The notes below the pieces were generated by a model that was not told the DNA's origin, ran no database searches, and saw nothing but the letters and a program-made list of their open reading frames with translations. 64,000 bases of DNA, taken from positions 10,044,001 to 10,108,000 of the forward strand of contig NC_088317.1 of the NCBI RefSeq assembly GCF_910592395.1. Reading direction: 5' to 3'. Positions 23,650 to 33,786 of the stretch are shown here, one piece after another; the stretch's first letter is position 1; the number at the start of each line of letters is the position of its first letter. Made by a program: the position numbers and the translations under genes. Source of the stretch: Lineus longissimus. Lineage: Eukaryota > Nemertea > Pilidiophora > Heteronemertea > Lineidae.

Positions 23650-24942
23650 ATGCTGAAAACAGGAAAAACCAACGGTTCTCCGGATGACGGCAAAACACAA
23701 AAATCGCGTAGACGGTTCAGTGAAATAGAAAAACAGTTACTAATGCAACTGGTCACTAAGGAAAAGCATATACTAGACCAGCGGGAAAATACTACTAAGG
23801 TTCTGACTGCCAAAAATGGAGCCTGGGACAGAATCACGAAAAAGTTCAATGCGCAGCCAGGTATCAAACCTTGCGATACTACACAGCTTAAGAAAGTTAT
23901 CGATAATTTGAAAGTGAAGGCAAAGAAAGACGTTGCACAGGAAAAGAAATGTCGCCAACTGACAGGAGGTGGATCAATGGATAAAGATTCCGTCGCTGAT
24001 GATGTATCCCACATGGTAGCATCCTATTGTAGCGAAGTACTCCACCCACTGGATAACGACTTTGACGATGATACAGGGTATCATAAACCAGAAGGTAAAG
24101 TATTGACTCAATACTATACAGCATTGTTTTAATCGAAATAAATAATCTGCCACATTGTGGTGGCTCATAACTGATAACACTCATCACAAAAAGGTAGCAC
24201 TAATTCGTTCAAATTAATTTTCAACTCTTTTCACTCTTCGTATTAAACTGACAGTCCAATATATGGCTCCGTTCTCCAAGTACCACGTATCCATCACACA
24301 CATGATAACTGCATTGAATTTAAGAGCATTAATTAGGGTCCTTTTCCAGCTTTATGGAATTGAAGCCACAAAAACAAAACTGTTCAGCATTTATCTAGAC
24401 CAAACGGAAAACTAAAAATGTTTTACTTCTGGCTTAAGCAAGAGGTTTAAAAAGGTCTCTATTGAATCAAAATGGCAAATTGAATTCTTCAAAACCTCGG
24501 TTTTTCAGCCAAGAAAACAAAGCCATCCGCTGGCGCCGGAAAGCCTGACGACTACGAGGACTCATCTGAATCTGATGAACCCCAAGTCATTGAAGAATTA
24601 GACGAACCAAACACACCCAAGACTGAAGCCCGCTGTACTCGAAACGTGAAGGAGAGGCCCCGTAGTAAATCTCCATCAGCCGTAGGCAACCGCGCGAACG
24701 CAGTTGATTCAGCTTTGGCAATGCAGAGGGAAGAGCACGAGTTCCAGATGAAGTATCTGGAGAACAAAATTAAATTTGAAAAAGACGAGCACGAACAACG
24801 GATGGAGGTGTTCAGGTTGCAGCAGTCGTTTTGGACGAAGCTGAATAGTCGAGGATTCCAAGCAGTCACAATGCCAGGCGCCACAGCCAACAATGCTGTT
24901 GATGACTACCAACTATCTTCACCAGTTTATACACAGTTGTAA
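23650..24942 (+). CDS. Harbinger-1 Myb/SANT-like DNA-binding protein, two exons
   Basis: Exons 23650-24094 (donor GTAAAG) and 24509-24942 (acceptor GGTTTTTCAG) join in phase 1 to give about 292 residues. Residues about 20-85 form a Myb/SANT-like domain: RRFSEIEKQLLMQLV..., a central W in AWDRITKKFN, then LKKVIDNLKVKAKK. The second exon is acidic and Pro/Ser-rich and ends in a charged heptad-like helix (about EEHEFQMKYLENKIKFEKDE), a likely dimerisation or partner-binding segment. In Harbinger elements such a protein binds the ends and brings the nuclease to the nucleus. The start is the first in-frame ATG, at 23650. Its stop lies 91 bp from the convergent transposase stop. Confidence 0.83.
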
Positions 24943-25033
24943 TAGGTAAACTTGTTACTTTTGATGCACAATTAAATCCCTGTGGTACATTGTACATGAA
25001 CAGCAGATCAAAATAATTGTCAATAAATTGTGC

Positions 25034-26071
25034 TTATTGAAAATGTTGTTGAACAATTGTTTGTCTTATAGCAGCACCCATGACATTATCATCCCTATCG
25101 ACTACAGGGACATCGTCATCCTCAGCCTCAGCCTCTTCACCAACATCTGGCTCCTTCAGATCAATGGCAATATTGTGCAATACTGCAGTCGCAGTGATGA
25201 CGGACATTGCTGTGTCAAGCTTCACTCTTATACCCTGTTTCAAACACGGAAATTTGCGTTTCCATATACCAAACATTATTTCAACTGCAGATCTTGTACT
25301 CTTGTGTGATCTGTTGTATCGCCTTTGTGCACGGCCAGCTGGGTTCCGAAATTGCGTCATTAAAAATGGTAGGCAAGCGTAGCCTTTATCTCCAAGCAGA
25401 AGGCCTTCGAATTGGCGTTGTTCAAGCTGGAAACAAATCCGGCTGTTATCGAAAATCCGTGAATCATGAGTTGACCCCGGCCATCGATTAACAATGTTGA
25501 TGAATTTCAGATCTGTATCTGCGATGCCTTGAACATTCAGCGACATGAAACCCTTGCGACATCTATAAATTTCACGTTCGTCCAAGCTTGGGGCTTCGAT
25601 GGGCACATGAACTCCGTCAACGCAACCTAGCACATCAGGAAAACCATACTGTTCATAGAATTTCCTTTTATTTTCAACAGCTTCCTGTCCAATTGGAAAA
25701 CGAATTACTTCGGCTCGTTTTCTTGTTAACAGTCCTGAAACCCTTTTAACAAGTCTTGAAGCCGATGGCTGGGACACTCCTTGCAAATCTCCGTGAACGA
25801 TCTGAAACGAACCTGTCGCATAGTAACGGAGTGCAACTAGCACTTGGGTCCTTGGTGACATGGGGTGTCCACGATTGTTCTCAGGTTCCGGGATGTCGTC
25901 GCCAATGAAGTGCATCAGCTGGTTAAATCCATCCTTGGTGAACCGAAATCGATCAAAAAAGGCGTCGTCACTGAAATCATCCTCTCGAAACTGAGGAAGC
26001 AGTGTCCGGATGCGTGGCATACGCACATTGACGTCATAAAGACGCACTAGTCGGTTGACATAATCGCCCAT
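25034..26071 (-). CDS. Harbinger-1 transposase (HARBI1-like DDE nuclease), 345 aa
   Basis: A single exon of 345 codons, close to the ~350 residues usual for HARBI1-type nucleases. The DDE_Tnp_4 catalytic set is visible: D in GCVDGVHV (about residue 151), D in GSTHDSRIF (about 201), D in LLGDKGYA (about 224) and E in RSAVEIMFGIWKRKF (about 262). An N-terminal helix-turn-helix-like region precedes them (LVALRYYATGSFQ...VSQPSASRLVKRV). A highly acidic tail follows (EEAEAEDDDVP). It cuts and joins element ends, probably together with the Myb-like partner encoded on the other strand. ATG at 26071, TAA at 25034. Confidence 0.93.
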   Translation of the reverse strand: MGDYVNRLVRLYDVNVRMPRIRTLLPQFREDDFSDDAFFDRFRFTKDGFNQLMHFIGDDIPEPENNRGHPMSPRTQVLVALRYYATGSFQIVHGDLQGVSQPSASRLVKRVSGLLTRKRAEVIRFPIGQEAVENKRKFYEQYGFPDVLGCVDGVHVPIEAPSLDEREIYRCRKGFMSLNVQGIADTDLKFINIVNRWPGSTHDSRIFDNSRICFQLEQRQFEGLLLGDKGYACLPFLMTQFRNPAGRAQRRYNRSHKSTRSAVEIMFGIWKRKFPCLKQGIRVKLDTAMSVITATAVLHNIAIDLKEPDVGEEAEAEDDDVPVVDRDDNVMGAAIRQTIVQQHFQ

Positions 26072-26382
26072 CGCTGAGTTATCAGAAGAGATCCTTCCAC
26101 ATCGGCTACTAAAGGGAGACTAAAGGATACTCTAGACCAACCTTATGTTTAAAGGCCTCCTTACAGCAATTTAAAGCATTTCCTGTAATGAAGGAAGGTT
26201 CTAGAAATGGCCCAACCTTTGCTTAAGGAAGATACATAAAGGAGTCCTTTAGCCAGAAATAAAGGTTGGTTCTTGAAATGAAATTTAGCTAAAGGTTGAC
26301 TTAAAGTCTCCCTTAGTGTTAAAGGAGGGTTCAAGAATACGGGCCGTGGTCTCTCTAGCTGCCTATTGTTTGGAAACACTGG

Positions 26383-27116
26383 CAAATCAAATGCCCTCCC
26401 TTTCCTGATGCCCGCATGTATTTTTCGTCTTCGGATTAAGGGTCTTGGCTTCTTTAGAGTCCTAATGCATGGTGCCGTGTTCTATTATTGAGGGCATGCA
26501 TTGTATATCAGGGCCGGGCATCTGATTCTATTACACCGGTGTGATAGAATCAAATGCCCTCCCTTTCCTGATGCCCGCCTGTATTGTTCGTCTTCGGATT
26601 TTAAGGGTCATGGCTTCTTTAGAGTCCTATTGAATGGTGCCGTGTGTTCTATTGTTGTGTTCTATACGGCAATCTGGATGTAGAGAACCGGGGGAGCTGG
26701 CGGTACGTACCCATAAGTCTTTGCGGTAGTCTCGCGCGTACCGGATATAACCCATCAAGCTCTTCTCGTTCAGAGAAATACTGCGTTGCGCTCAACTACA
26801 AATCCTGTATAATCAGGTTGACTTGTGGTTGGCCTTGAATGAGCGTAATCAATAAATGTGACTGGCGGATCGTTAAATTATTCACAGACGGACTTGTGAA
26901 TAAATTTAAAATGTACCGCAAGCCTTTCCGGTATTGTAGTTTGAGCGCAACGCAGTATTTCTCTGAAGGAGAAAAGTTTGATGGGTTATAGCCGGTACGC
27001 GCGAGACTACCGCAAAGACTTATGGGTACGTACCGCCAGCACCCCCGGTTCTCTACATCCAGATTGCCGTATTGTTGAGGGCATTTACTATCAGGGGCCA
27101 TCTGATTCTATTACAC
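26383..27116 (+). repeat. Imperfect tandem duplication, second copy interrupted
   Basis: Copy one, 26383-26547, runs from 'aatcaaatgccctccctttc' to 'tctattacaccggtgtg'. Copy two starts at about 26548 with the same words and resumes at 27072-27116 ('ttgagggcatt...attacaccgg'). The gap between is the 403 bp foldback element at 26667-27069. The unit is about 165 bp and non-coding. Confidence 0.7.
26667..27069. mobile_element. Foldback/MITE element with ~135 bp arms
   Basis: Left arm CGGCAATCTGGATGTAGAGAACCG... (26667 to about 26803) and right arm (about 26932-27069) are near-perfect reverse complements with a ~130 bp spacer. TA lies on both sides (26665-26666 and 27070-27071), which fits a two-base TA duplication. 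It carries no protein. It interrupts one copy of a tandem duplication, so it arrived after that duplication. Confidence 0.75.
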
Positions 27117-29099
27117 CGGCACTAGGCCTACAGTTCCAAAATTCACTTCGGTGAATTCATATGTGTGTTCTTTTCTGAAAATGTTTTATTATCAGCATCA
27201 TTCAGCAGCAGGATATTGATATGCCACTAATCTGCGTATTTTGGGACCAATTAGTAACTTAGCCTACAGAAAGAATGAATTTATATTACCGGATACGTAG
27301 GCATGCACTGTACCATGCTTAGTAGCCTACCTACCTACCGCTGGCGCTGTAATAAATGCCCGGAATAAATGATGATGTAGCCTCCCGGTGTAGCCTACCA
27401 AAGATCAGCACTTTGGGCCACCGTGTGCAATCAGCTAAAATAAATGATGACTGGACGGTAAATGACTGGAATATCCGCTATCACGACTTCCAAAAGCAAT
27501 GAATAGCCTAGACCGGCTGCTGGTATGGCGGAGTCTGAGCGTAGCGTAGCACATCGAGGATAAATGGGCTAATAGCAATCAACATGACCATGTACCTGAA
27601 ATTTTTTTAGGTACTGAAAAGAGTCTATATAATTCAGATTTATCAATAGTTTTTTATAATATTGCGGAAATTTTGTGCACAAATTAGCGAAAGTTGGTGC
27701 TCGTCTCATGTCATTTTAGAGCGAGAAATTTGTTTCCGTCGATCTCTACCAGTGAAAAATCGCTTGCATAGCTTCGAATTTTTGTGAAAATAAGTATCTG
27801 AACCTGGTTTCAAATAGTCTAGAGAGTTACCTTTGTGGTGATACATATGATATGTGATAAATATTTGTGGAATTTGTGAAATTCGGTTTTCAAACGTGCC
27901 GATGATGCAAGCGATCTCGTGTGAATTTTGCAAGTCCTGATATGTCGACCGGGTGTCAAAAATCACTCGCCTTAATTCAATTCAAAGATCGAAAATAATA
28001 TCTTAACTTAGTTTCAAATAGCCTACGCAATTATCATTTCGGTGATATATAATGCATGCATGTAATAATTGATTAATCTGCCTAAAACGCGCAATTAAAA
28101 CGGCGAAAGATCTTGATAAACACTCTGGTGGCGGTCGCACTAAATAACGACCGGTAGAGCCCGGAGTCTGGCGGAGAAAAAAGGTAGCACCCGGAGGTTG
28201 AATCGAGATTTTTATGCACTTTTAGCTGTATATATATGTTGTTTAGATGTTTTAACAGTTCTGTAACTTTGATGACCAAGCTTGCACCCAAAGTTGGAAA
28301 AATTGATGCTTGTTTACATGGACTGCGCTAGCGACCAGATAATTCGCCGTCGGCCATTTTGGCTACGGTCCCCGAGTTGTTGTGGTTGGCAATTTTGCAA
28401 CAAATCTCGCCATTTACGTTTGTTTTCTCCCTGTCTGGTCATTGGCCGTGACAACAGTTATTTTGAAAGTCACATTATGACATCGTAGTATGAATTCCAC
28501 TGCAGTTTCGTTACGCAGCAATGCTGATGTTTTTGGTTTGCAATCCTGTACTGTCTGTACACTGCGCTGTGCATGGCTGTGCTGTAGGCTGTAAAAAAGA
28601 CAAAAACGATAGCCTAGCCCTATAGGATAGGCTTAGAGTATAACTCAACAGGCCCTCATGATTCATTTGATGGACACCTTATTTGATAGTACCTCATCAT
28701 TAAGTCCACTAGATCCTGTTCTGTCACATGTTGTAGACGATAGACAAATTTCAAAATGTAGTACACCACTCGCTCATCTTTTAGCCCAGCTCTCGGCTCA
28801 CATCATGTGGGCACAGTTGGCTGTTGAGTGTTATGGTTCAGTCTGTGAGACTAATTTAAAGAGGTTACACTTTTATTTTGAATTGGAAAACAGCCCACAG
28901 GACTGACTTTTCACTGAGTAATAAGTGTGCCCTTCGAAGGTTAAGTCGCTTTCTGGATTTGCTTCCATAGATGCCTTGTTCAGGATATCATCTGACAAAT
29001 GCCTGATCAAGCACAGAGTGTATCCGGTGGTGTACATTTCCCCGTCTATGTCACCCTTTTTTTTCAGTCAGTGTTAATTTCTCTTCTCTTTTTTTACAG
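27117..29099. other. Mostly gene-free, one weak exon candidate
   Basis: A degenerate tandem pair of about 205 bp units (sharing TTTCAAATAG-CTA and GGTGATA) lies at about 27700-28070. A plus-strand frame from the ATG at 28658 to a TGA at 28904-28906 (82 codons) looks protein-like (STPLAHLLAQLSAHIMWAQLA) and lies upstream of gene B. I found no donor joining it in frame to the next exon, so I do not call it. Confidence 0.35.
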
Positions 29100-29180
29100 A
29101 TTAACTGTTGTTGGTTATTGCAAGAGGAGTCGTTGGCACATTTCAAGTCCAGGAAAGCACTTGCTGTTCCCACATTCAGA
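29100..29180 (+). CDS. Gene B, possible upstream exon
   Basis: A strong acceptor (CTTTTTTTACAG) precedes 29100 and donor GTAAGG follows 29180. The 81 nt are open in phase 0 and encode a peptide with WLLQEESLAHFKSRKALAV. It would join in frame to the exon starting at 29804. Support is only splice consensus and frame, with no paralogous exon to compare, so this is tentative. Confidence 0.42.
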
Positions 29181-29761
29181 GTAAGGTGTGCTTACTCGTT
29201 TTACTGCTTTCCATTCCCGGAGAGCGTTATCAAATATCTGCCGCAAGGCGCTTCAAATATCTGCCGAAAGGCATCAAATATCTGCCGCACCAATAAAGTT
29301 CATTTTGTTAACCAACTCTTTATCTTCTTTTCTTCACATACAAAAAAGACCATACCAAACATTTGGCTGCATCCACTTCATCAATGTCCAGACAACAGTC
29401 GGTTCATTTGACCATTGTAAAGCACCAGGCCCCACCTCACAAAATACACTGTAATAATTATGTACCTTGTGTCCATGTGCATGTTATTAGTTCCACCTAC
29501 GCTGCATAAAGACAAGGACTCCACTCTTTGACGTCACCACACAACTCCTTGACGTCATCACACACCCCACTACTGCAACGGCAATAGAAATTACTTTACG
29601 TCATAATAGCAGGGTGACGTCAACTCAGTACTTCAGCATGCACTGATATAGCAAGGAGGTCGTTCGCACCAGCACTTCTGCGTGCTAGACATTACAGCTT
29701 CACGTTGCCTCATAATAACGGTACCAACACACACTTGGCCCTTGCCTTCGCCTATCCATTT

Positions 29762-29793
29762 CAGCTGAGCGCCAGGCCCTTGGGCCTCTTGTT
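29762..29793 (+). mobile_element. 3' terminus of an H1-type Helentron-like element
   Basis: The 32 bases CAGCTGAGCGCCAGGCCCTT...CTCTTGTT are identical to the 3' ends of the two H1 copies. The DNA upstream differs, so this is the end of a different or heavily deleted family member. It stops ten bases before a gene B exon. Confidence 0.6.
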
Positions 29794-29803
29794 GATCAGC
29801 CAG

Positions 29804-29886
29804 AGGCTGATGAATCAGATCACTGAAGCAGAAAGTGTTCTTCAGAGAAAGAGAACTGCAGCTGTTAATTCTCTGAAGATAGCGTG
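29804..29886 (+). CDS. Gene B, exon encoding LMNQITEAESVLQRKR
   Basis: This exon ends at donor GTGAGT (29887) with two bases of a Trp codon, completed exactly by the first base of the exon at 30488. The exact 5' edge is uncertain. An AG at 29802-29803 gives phase 0 and an in-frame ATG (29810) follows, so this could also be the first coding exon. The encoded segment is helical and charged. Its acceptor lies just after an H1-type transposon end. Confidence 0.62.
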
Positions 29887-29943
29887 GTGAGTATTCATTT
29901 GACTGATAGACAAAAATCATCATGAAAATTGGGCCAAATCGGC

Positions 29944-30359
29944 AAGTTTACCCAGGACCAACCTGGGTAAAGACTACCACGCAGTTTGAAATTCCATGAA
30001 TTTGCGCACTTTTCCAACCAGCGGTCGAGGTTCCTGAAAATGGTACGTGACTTGTGTTACTGCACAGGGTCTAGCGTTATTTGAACTCGGTCCCATCATT
30101 TCGAGATGGTCATTTCACATCTAAAGGTAGGGAAATAAAAAAGGAAACTATAATAGTGGAGATCGTGGATGGAAAAAACTCTGTGAGGGGCAAAACTGGA
30201 CCCGAAAGTGGAGCGGCGAGCCAGGAATGAGTTTCATGAACCTCGAACGCAGGTTGGAAAAGTGCACGCAATTCAAACTGTGTGGTCTAAAAGTAAAGTT
30301 TACCCAGGAACCCTGGGTAACTTTTAGTCTTCTGACCCAGGTTGGTCCTGGGTAAACTT
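29944..30359. mobile_element. 416 bp inverted-repeat MITE in a gene B intron
   Basis: The left end AAGTTTACCCAGGACCAACC recurs inverted at the right end (GGTTGGTCCTGGGTAAACTT). Beyond it the arms stay similar (CGCACTTTTCCAACC near 30009 against its complement near 30254). There is an extra inner copy of the end motif near 30300. No coding content and no clear target duplication. Confidence 0.6.
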
Positions 30360-30487
30360 TAGTCTTACCAAGGACGACATCTACCGATTCGAAATAGGAA
30401 TGGGGTCAGTTCACGCCATGTAATCTGCTTTTTACCCTATGTCATGTCTGTCAAGCTGTGGCGTTTACATGTATTTCTTTTTTTCAG

Positions 30488-30628
30488 GATTCCAACGTAT
30501 GAACGACTAAAGACCTTCCTTAAAACCCTCAAGTCTGTCCTGAAAAAAGCTGTCAACTCGCAAATAAATGAAGGTACATTTGTGGACCTGTTCCAAGTTT
30601 TTGCTGGAATGTTTCTAGTACAATTTAA
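30488..30628 (+). CDS. Gene B, exon with YERLKTFLKTLK helix
   Basis: Acceptor CTTTTTTTCAG precedes and donor GTAAGT follows. It enters and leaves in phase 2, joining cleanly on both sides. It encodes IPTYERLKTFLKTLKSVLKK, then a hydrophobic FVDLFQVFAGMFLVQF stretch. No domain is recognised. Confidence 0.75.
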
Positions 30629-30991
30629 GTAAGTGTTCACCTTTTTCTTTTCCTTCATGCATCTTCAAACATGTCACAGGGCATGGGTTTACTCTGTACA
30701 TGTGGTACATCAATACTTTGTGAGAAAGAGGTTTGCTGATAATGCTGTGAATCAGACCTGGCAGACGCATAGTTGCAGTACATTGGAGCAACGTAGAAAA
30801 GCATTGCATGAAGTTTCTATTGTTTGCCACTTGGTGGTGATTCTGCTGAGAGAGAAGTTTCATACCAGAGTTTTAAAAAAAACATTATTGTATCTATCTA
30901 AAAGGATAATTGAATACTGGGAACAGTCAAGTTTGCAAGGCTAGCTCTCCTACATTTTTTAAAAAAGTTCTGCATGTATGTAGTTCTCACC

Positions 30992-32058
30992 TTTTTGGCT
31001 CACCGTAGGGGAGTCTATACCGCAGTGTCCGTCGTCGTCGTCGTCGTCGTCGTCTCCTGTGGCACGTTTCTAAACCGCTCGGGCTATAACTTGAAACTTT
31101 GTACACATGACCCCCTAGGTCATGTGAACCCTGACACTGAATTTCGGTCCAATCTGATTCTCAACTTGCCCACCACCAGGGGGCCAAATGTGGATATCTA
31201 AAAAGTGTGATATCTCGCTTATTGATGACTGGTTTTCGATTAAACTTTTGTGGTAGGTACTCATAGCAAGGATATATGTGCATCATATATCTTACGGGTT
31301 TTTAATTTGACCTACTTTTCAATTCAAGGTCACAGAGGTCAAATGACATAAATCGCCATTTCAGTGTAAGTAAGGCACGTTTCTCAACCGTCACATCTAT
31401 GAACTTGAAACTTGGTACATATAACCCCCTCAATCAGATAATCTCTGGTGCCGAATTTCGGTCCGATCTAATTCTCAACTTGGTCACCAGGGGGCCAAAT
31501 GTGGATACCTAAAAAGTGTGTTATCTCGCTTATCAATTTTCAATGACTTGTTTTCGATAAAACTTTTGCGGTAGGTACTCATAGCAAGGATACATCATAT
31601 TTTTTCATACAGGTTTTTTATTTGACCTACTTTTCAAGGTCACAGAGGTCAAACGGCAAAAATTGTCTGTTGGAGTGTACATACATGTAACTTCGGCACG
31701 TTTCTTAACGACTGAAGTTATGAACCTGAAACTGGGTATACATGGCCGAATAGGTCAGATATAACCTCAGACAAAATGTCAGATAACACATTCCAGTCCA
31801 ATCTGATTCTCAACTTGGCCACCTTGGGGGGGGGGGGGGCAAATCTGAAAGGTTAAAGAGTTGTGATTATTGCTTTACTTGCCCAATTGCCACCAGTCTG
31901 ATGAACATGGGACCACCTAACCCACCATACAGTATTACTTGCACATGCGGTTTTTGGTTCCATTTGGCTACATGCTGTAGCACTTTCTTTAACTACCATG
32001 AATTAATTGTCTACTAAATATACTTACGGTGAGCACAATGGCCCCTGGCCGTTTCATT
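30992..32058 (+). mobile_element. Full-length H2 Helentron-like element (subfamily with CACCGTA ends)
   Basis: The 5' end TTTTTGGCTCACCGTAGGGG is followed by a (GTC)n microsatellite (31031-31054). Repeated modules contain GGTCACAGAGGTCAAA and CACCAGGGGGCCAAATGTGG. The 3' end TTACGGTGAGCAC plus the hairpin GGCCCCTGGCC closes it. GCTCACCGTA at the 5' end is matched inverted just before the 3' hairpin, and this pair differs from that of other H2 copies yet still matches within this copy. It lies in a gene B intron. Confidence 0.6.
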
Positions 32059-32199
32059 TTTAATTTGAAACAACTCAAAATGTCTTTTGTATTATCAGCA
32101 CACTCCATAGTCAGATTGTTTAAAAAATGTGCTGGTTGCTGTTGAATTTATTTACCATGTACTTCAGATCATGTGCAATGTGATCATGTTTTCTTTCAG

Positions 32200-32323
32200 A
32201 GTGATTGGAGAGAAAAGGAGTTTTAAGATGGGTGGAATGAATGTGCTTTCCATAAATGACCTCCGCTACGATTATGAAGATGAAGTGTTTCACAAACCGA
32301 CAGTAGTAGTTACTGTTGCAGAG
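32200..32323 (+). CDS. Gene B, exon with NDLRYDYEDEVF
   Basis: Acceptor TTTTCTTTCAG precedes; the first base completes an AAA Lys codon from 30628. Donor GTAAGT follows 32323 in phase 0. It encodes VIGEKRSFKMGGMNVLS..., then acidic/aromatic RYDYEDEVFHKPTVVVTVAE. A G-rich run starts 17 nt after the donor site. Confidence 0.75.
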
Positions 32324-32339
32324 GTAAGTAAGATATGGG

Positions 32340-32376
32340 TTGGGTGGGGTGGGGTGGGGTGCGGGGTGGGGGGAGG
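32340..32376 (+). other. G-quadruplex-like G-rich run beside a donor site
   Basis: Seven or more runs of at least three G with short spacers (GGGTTGGGTGGGGTGGGG and onward) lie 17-53 nt downstream of the exon end at 32323, on the sense strand. It fits the standard four-run G-quadruplex pattern. An effect on splicing is inference. Confidence 0.6.
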
Positions 32377-32584
32377 CAGAGTCCACTTTATTTTGGATGC
32401 TTCTGATACACTTCTTGCAGTGAAACTATCAGTTTGGAGGTAGATACTATCTATCGTTTCAAAACGTCATTGTTTGAAGAATTTTCTGTTATTCATGACT
32501 TAACATGACGAAAGAATCACTCTTTCACAATACGGTAATTGTGTTTTTAAAAAACTATGTTCCTTTGCCTTTGGCACTTGGCAG

Positions 32585-32893
32585 GTGAAGAAAACAGCCC
32601 AAAAATCTAAGAAGAGAAAAAAGGTACCCAAACGAGAGTTTGATCAGTGTGTTAAGATACGAAAAATGGACGGAGGAGATGAGGTAGCCACTACTGACAT
32701 AGGTGACTTGCATGTCGATGCTGGTGATGATTTTCATGATGAAGGTGATGATGACATGGACGATGATGTTGAATTTGGCAGTAAACTGCGTGGACAGCTC
32801 GGTATAGAACTTCTAGCCGACATTGAACGTTCATGTCTGATTAAGGTTGATAACAAGCGCATGATTCTGGGATTGACTGTTGAAGCCACACTG
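32585..32893 (+). CDS. Gene B, exon with acidic tract and KLRGQ motif
   Basis: 309 nt, phase 0 at both ends (acceptor TTTGGCACTTGGCAG, donor GTATGT). It encodes a basic, NLS-like start (KKTAQKSKKRKKVPKRE), an acidic tract (DDFHDEGDDDMDDDVEF), then SKLRGQ and a segment ending RMILGLTVEATL. It is the paralogue of gene A exon 7818-8048. The basic stretch is longer in B than in A. The ordered motifs suggest a nuclear protein with a small folded module after the acidic linker, but the family is not recognised. Confidence 0.8.
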
Positions 32894-32999
32894 GTATGTA
32901 TTCTTCATGCATTTGTTTTGTTCACTGCATCTCTGATGAAAATTGCTATTTAGCTTTCAAGGAACTAAAATTCCTGGCTCTTCAAGGTCTCAAGCCGTC

Positions 33000-33196
33000 A
33001 AGGTCTAAAGGACAAAAAGTAAGAGAGTCTGTCGGATGAGACTCTAAAAAGCCGTGGTCCCTTGTACCTGAGTGTCTATGCCAGGGCAAGTTTAGATCCC
33101 AAATAGGTGGACAGTAGCCTATAGTGGACTCCATACCTCCGACAAAACCCCAATAGGGGTTATGACGCCGGTAAAATGATTGATTGATTGATTAAC
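33000..33196 (+). mobile_element. SINE-like insertion with (TGAT)n tail
   Basis: The segment holds GAGTCTGTCGGATGAGACTC, a motif I recall from short interspersed repeats of marine invertebrates. It ends in ATGATTGATTGATTGATTAA, a simple-repeat tail typical of LINE-dependent insertions. No A/B box promoter was securely identified and the 5' end is approximate. Confidence 0.4.
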
Positions 33197-33238
33197 TTTT
33201 CAACTGTTGAAAATTGCTATTTTAAAACTTTTCAACTG

Positions 33239-33521
33239 TTTTTAGCTCACCTCTCAGAAGAGTTGAGCTTATCCTTTGGCGTGGCATCCATCGTCTGTCA
33301 AATGGGATAACCAATTTGGCCGCCAAGGGGCCATCTTAAAAAACAAGCAAAGTCCTACGTGTACTTTGAAACTCGTGATCAGATTGCAACCTAATATCGT
33401 GACACTCCATTACAATCAATTTACACGTGACTTGTGGACTAACATGGTTGTATATCCACTGCAAATTACTTGCATAAGCGTTACCTACAAAGTGAGCACA
33501 GGGTCCCTGGACCTTTCATTG
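33239..33521 (+). mobile_element. Short H2 Helentron-like element
   Basis: It starts TTTTAGCTCACCTCTCAGAA and ends GTGAGCACAGGGTCCCTGGACC, with one ATTTGGCCGCCAAGGGGCCAT module between. It is 283 bp, an internally deleted version of the ~970 bp copy at 35086-36057, and lies in the same gene B intron. Confidence 0.6.
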
Positions 33522-33786
33522 AACTTGCCTTGCTTTATAAAGGACATGGTTTGTTGACTTTTTAAAAACATCCCTTGAACAAAATTGTAGCAGTCGGAGA
33601 AACAAAATAGATTGCAAGCTGCTGGGTTGTGTTGATGATTTCCACCAACCAAGTGGTAACCGTCGACAAGGTTAGGTACCTCCTTCTCTTTTTCTGTCCC
33701 CGGTTAACGTCCTGGAGAGAATCCTTTTGAGTAATAGGACCATTCATGAAGACATTGGTATTTTTTGCACATTGTATTGTTGAAGG

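Larger units (their letters stand above)
23232..26345. mobile_element. Complete two-gene Harbinger transposon (Harbinger-1)
   Basis: Terminal inverted repeats of about 27 bp read GGCCCGTATTCTTGAACCC from both ends, and GTG is duplicated on both flanks (23229-23231 and 26346-26348). This three-base duplication is the PIF/Harbinger signature. Inside are a spliced Myb-like gene on the plus strand and a one-exon HARBI1-type transposase on the minus strand, transcribed toward each other. Both ends also carry many degenerate AAAGG-C and CCTTTA subterminal motifs. Nothing is visibly broken, so the copy may be autonomous. Confidence 0.9.

Noticed and set aside
28658-28906. 82-codon frame as first exon of gene B
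   Set aside because: It looks protein-like, but the best internal donor (near 28846) gives a phase that meets a stop in the next exon.
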